A stretch of 64,000 bases of DNA from Anaerolineales bacterium (GTDB lineage: Bacteria > Chloroflexota > Anaerolineae > JAAEKA01), in the NCBI GenBank assembly GCA_020634615.1, contig JACKBI010000016.1:96489-160488 (forward strand), read 5' to 3'. The translations under genes and the position numbers were made by a program. Shown piece by piece: positions 61,041 to 64,000 of this stretch (position 1 is its first letter; each line of letters begins with the position of its first letter). Under the pieces are notes generated by a model. That model saw only the letters and a list, made by a program, of their open reading frames with translations. It was not told where the DNA came from and ran no database searches.

Positions 61041-61195
61041 GGAATTGTACTCCTTATGTAACCCTAATAATGGAGGGGGAGAGCGAATCTGAACGCAATC
61101 TCGACACTAGTTGACAGAAACTATATCACTTGAGGCGTGCAAAGTCAACCAATGTATCAAGAGTATCAACCCCACTGAGACGCTCTTGCGGCCTT

Positions 61196-61235
61196 GGAGA
61201 GTTGCCACCTTTGCCGGAAGAAGTGGCAACTCTCC
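61196..61235 (-). terminator. Hairpin after the secreted propeller gene
   Basis: GGAGAGTTGCCAC/GTGGCAACTCTCC, 13-bp perfect stem, 14-nt loop with CTTTGCCGGAAGAA. No clear T-run. Similar in apex to hairpins at 5378, 5475 and 25350. Confidence 0.6.
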
Positions 61236-61246
61236 GGGTTCGCGAC

Positions 61247-62350
61247 CTACGGCAACGCGGGCTCGAACAGCGGCGCGCCAGGATCGCCCGTGGCCAGTTG
61301 CAGCACGGCAAAGTCGGCAGTATTGCCGCTCAGCAAAGCGTGGTTGCTGATCAGCAGTGACTTGCTGCGAGCGTCGAATGCAATCCCGGCCGGGTTGTCC
61401 AGCGGAATCGTGTCGCCCGGCTGGCTGCTAAACCGCATTGTCTCTGTTCCATCCGCCGCCAGCACAGAGATCTGGTTGGTCAACGCCAGCGAGACGTACA
61501 GATCGCCGCGAGCGCCGAAGGCCAGTTGGTCGGGAAGCTCACTGGTGGTGTAGACATGGAACACATCCAGATCTGCTTGTGCCGGCTGGTCTACGCGCGG
61601 CAGGCGGTAGATCGTCCCGGCAGCGGGGTTGGTGAGTGAGGTCGACGACACGAAATATATGCTTGCGCCGTCCCGACTGACGCGCAGGCCATTGGGGCCG
61701 AACGGGATGAACCCACCCCCTTCCAGCAACGGACTCTGGAACCAGATCTGCGGCGCGCCGCCGCCCGGTGCATAGCGCCAGATCGTCGCCTGCAGGGAGT
61801 CGGTGACATAGGCGTAGCCATCGCTGTCGAACGCCACATCGTTGACGATAGGAGGCGCGTCATATGTGGTAGGCGCACATGGCGTCCCGGGGCACACCGG
61901 CAGGTCAGGCACCGGATCGCCGTATGACTGCTGCACGTAGCCCTGCCCTTGCTTGACAAAACGAATCAGCCCAAGCTGTGTGCTCAGCGCGTAGATTCGT
62001 CCCGCGCCGTCCACGGCGATGTTGCTCAGCGCGTGCTCCGCGGCCAGCGACTCACCAGACACATAGATCGTCTGCGTCAGCGCCCCGCTCTTGCGGTTGT
62101 ACACTTGAATCGCCGACGGACCGGTTCCTGCCGTGCCAAAGCGGGCCGGTCCGGAGACGAACACACTATTGCCGTGCACCAGAACGCCCTCCGGGAAACC
62201 CGGATCAACCGGCACACCGGCAAATAGATCGATTCCACCGATTTGGCCCGCGAAGGCAGGCACAACAGCCGCTACCGCCAGCATGACGACCATCACCGTG
62301 ACTGCAACCATCCGCAGCCGTCCGCCAATCACATCCTGCATACCTTTCAT
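61247..62350 (-). CDS. Secreted SMP-30/NHL-like beta-propeller protein
   Basis: 367 residues from ATG 62350 with GGAGGT upstream. Signal LRMVAVTVMVVMLAVAAVVP-AFA. Propeller blades: ALSNIAVDGAGRIYALST, IVNDVAFDSDGYAYVTDSLQ, GPNGLRVSRDGASIYFVSS, PDQLAFGARGDLYVSLAL and PAGIAFDARSKSLLISN, the calcium-lactonase-like (SMP-30/gluconolactonase) pattern. Exported, so a sugar-lactone or binding role outside the cytosol is possible. No catalytic residue is assigned. Confidence 0.8.
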   Translation of the reverse strand: MKGMQDVIGGRLRMVAVTVMVVMLAVAAVVPAFAGQIGGIDLFAGVPVDPGFPEGVLVHGNSVFVSGPARFGTAGTGPSAIQVYNRKSGALTQTIYVSGESLAAEHALSNIAVDGAGRIYALSTQLGLIRFVKQGQGYVQQSYGDPVPDLPVCPGTPCAPTTYDAPPIVNDVAFDSDGYAYVTDSLQATIWRYAPGGGAPQIWFQSPLLEGGGFIPFGPNGLRVSRDGASIYFVSSTSLTNPAAGTIYRLPRVDQPAQADLDVFHVYTTSELPDQLAFGARGDLYVSLALTNQISVLAADGTETMRFSSQPGDTIPLDNPAGIAFDARSKSLLISNHALLSGNTADFAVLQLATGDPGAPLFEPALP

Positions 62351-62863
62351 AGCTACCTCCATAATTCCCAAGTGATTCAGACATCCATCGTTACCAAACT
62401 TCGCTGCACGGACCGGTCTCACGAATCGGCGATTCCTACATCCTCAGGGGCGTGTCTGAGCAAACCGGCTCTCAGCCAGGCCCATTCGGGAAGTAAAAAC
62501 TCCAACCAGCACGAATCGCTCATGACGTCGTTTCGTTTGTCATGTGTGTCCCCGGTCCGGTTTGGAACCAGATCGGGCGACGTTTCGCCATCGGTCGGAT
62601 TGGCATTCGCATGGTCGGGACTCGTCATCGCGTTCGGTCGTGCCTCTCGTTCGGGTCGAGATGCCAACAACATTACCGTCCCCAAGATATCAAACAATCG
62701 TCCGACAAACGTCCGAAGAAGGCGCGGGCGTGGTGGGGACGCGTCTTGAAATAGCTTGCCGGTGTTGGCTCGCTCAGGAGACCAGCCAACGCGGCGCCTC
62801 TTGCTTAAAAGTGTCGTAAGAGAAGGGAGAAGTTGTGAGGTTGATGCGACGATATGCGCTAAC
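62351..62863. other. Intergenic region, no gene seen
   Basis: About 510 bp. Short frames exist on both strands but none has family resemblance, codon bias or a ribosome site. It may include further decayed sequence of the broken regulator. Confidence 0.45.
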
Positions 62864-64000
62864 TCAGGCGCATTGATTCGACGCGGACGGGGAATCGAGC
62901 CAGACTTGCACCTCGCCGGCCGCTTGATCGAGAGCGAGCTGCTGGCCAGCCGCCCACGCAACGGCGAACTCGGTCTCGCCCAGTTGCTGGCGCAGTTGGC
63001 TGATGTCGCCCTCCAGCACGCGGCGCTCCTCCGGCGGCATGGTCAGTCCGATCTGCTGGCCGGCGTCCAGAATCGCCCCGCAGAGTCGGGCACAGTCACT
63101 CCAGCACCCGCGGGCCAGCATCAGTCGCCCCACGCCGCTGAGCACCAGCCAGACGCCGCGTCCGTCATCCAGCCATCAGGATAGAGTTTTGCCCGATCCT
63201 GCCAGAGCCGAAAGGCCACCTCCTGCGCCAGCCGCGTCTTGCCGATGCCTCCCGGGCCAGTGAGAGTCAGCAGGCGCGCGGACGGCGGACTGTCGGCAGA
63301 CAGGATGCGCACGATCTCGGCGACGGTGTCCGCGCGACCAACGAGGCTGCGCAGCAGCGCGCTGACGTTGCCGGGCAGCGTCGTTGACTCAGCCGCGGCT
63401 GCCGTTTGCTGCGGGTGGGGCTGCTCACCGAGCACCTGGTGAGCAGGCGCGTCCTGCAAGACCAGTCGTGCCAGATCCTGCGTCTCCGCCATGGGTGGCA
63501 CGCCCAACTCGGCCTTCAAGTCCTGGGCAAAACGCCGGTAGGTTTGCAACGCAGCGGAGCGATCACCCAGGGCGTACTGTAAGGCGATGCGCTGGCGGAT
63601 GAAGTCCTCGCGCAACGGGTCATCGGCGAGGCCGCGTTGAGCATCCTCCAGAGCGGCCTGCAATTCGCCGCGCTGCCGGTGCTGCTCGATGGACTGGCGC
63701 AGCAAGTTGAGGTAGAAACCCTGTAGCCGCTCCCGTTCGTACCACAGCCAGGGTTCGTCCTGATCGGCCAGCAGCGGCCCGGTGTAAAGGTCGATGGCCT
63801 CGGCCAGCCGCGCGGCGCCGCTCCCCAGTTGTTCGAAGACAGCCACATCCAGCCAATATGGCGCACGCGGGTTCCATTGGACCCGCTGCGGCGTGACCAA
63901 CAGCCAGGGCGTGTCGCTGGGCGCTTCCGGCAGCGCGCGCCGCAGATCATAGAGGTGCCGGCGCAGGCTGCTCTTGGCCTGCGCCTCGGTGGATTCGGGC
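62864..64000 (-). pseudogene. SARP/AfsR-type regulator with internal deletion, cut by window edge
   Basis: From the right edge the frame reads the end of a winged-helix DNA-binding domain (EAQAKSSLRRHLYDLRRALP), then a BTAD domain (WLDVAVFEQLGSGAARLAEAI, ALEDAQRGLADDPLREDFIR), then the start of NB-ARC with P-loop GPGGIGKTRLAQE. It stops at 63121, before Walker B. In another frame, 63145-62864 encodes the text typical of the far C-terminus of this family (PPEERRVLEGDISQLRQQLGE, AWAAGQQLALDQA). So the middle of NB-ARC and the TPR region are missing and the frame is shifted. Confidence 0.75.

Noticed and set aside
62419..62961. 180-codon minus-strand ORF between the propeller gene and the broken regulator
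   Set aside because: Low-complexity basic composition, no ribosome site, no family resemblance, and it overlaps the tail of the regulator remnant.

Overview
The window reads as a chromosomal segment of a G+C-rich bacterium (about 60% G+C by eye), most likely a Chloroflexota member of the Anaerolineae/Caldilineae type. This is inferred from many STAND/CHAT proteins, Thr/Pro-rich lipoprotein linkers, a homodimeric-type AceE followed by separate E2 and E3 genes, a TIGR03960-like radical SAM/DUF2344 pair, an ileS T-box leader, and many short heptamer-type intergenic repeats. No rRNA, tRNA or CRISPR array was seen. Recognisable sigma70-like promoters with 16-17 bp spacers occur throughout.

1-5.3 kb is an accessory zone: an edge-truncated NB-ARC STAND gene; a REP-associated tyrosine transposase (RAYT) flanked on both sides by a pair of 84-bp hairpins; and a frameshifted NB-ARC/TPR gene with almost identical 120-bp TPR units. 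5.5-21.2 kb is the most unusual region, a co-directional row of protease and sensor genes: a CHAT-SIR2 fusion, an nSTAND1-TM-WD40 protein, a secreted PPC-like beta protein, a CHAT/degenerate-NACHT/HEAT protein, a gingipain-like (C25) caspase-fold protein translationally coupled to it, a papain-like peptidase with no signal peptide, and a TIM-barrel glycosidase-like protein with no signal peptide. I infer a multi-protease regulated cell-death or immune locus.

21.3-24.2 kb carries larB-larE-larC for the nickel-pincer cofactor, with a promoter predicting a leaderless larB mRNA. 24.4-28.6 kb (minus strand) holds miaA, a lipoprotein, yraN, rnhB, rplS and trmD. 28.8-34 kb holds envelope and accessory genes: a secreted C-terminally anchored protein, a DUF6325/SHOCT pair, an oxidoreductase pseudogene with a nonsense codon, a crotonase and a lipoprotein with three MliC-like domains. 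34.3-41.3 kb is central carbon metabolism: ackA, aceE, aceF, lpdA. 41.5-46.3 kb contains a PIN toxin-antitoxin pair, a TetR regulator with a tandem operator, an ABC-2 exporter and a broken nucleotidyltransferase module.

46.5-56 kb is mostly housekeeping: radical SAM protein, Ca2+/H+ exchanger, DUF2344 protein, Uma2-type nuclease, rplU-rpmA-rpmE (L31 with a long acidic repeat tail), tdk, rluD, lspA and a DksA-like protein. 56.3-60.3 kb is ileS with a T-box leader and in-frame insertions that match dispersed DNA repeats. The right end has two secreted proteins and a SARP/AfsR-type regulator broken by an internal deletion and cut by the window edge.

Several repeat families are dispersed here: REP hairpins tied to the RAYT, hairpins with a conserved apex, paired AGGACTG palindromes, heptamer tandem repeats, and a 72-bp repeat with a hairpin head. 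Some lie inside conserved coding genes without breaking the frame.
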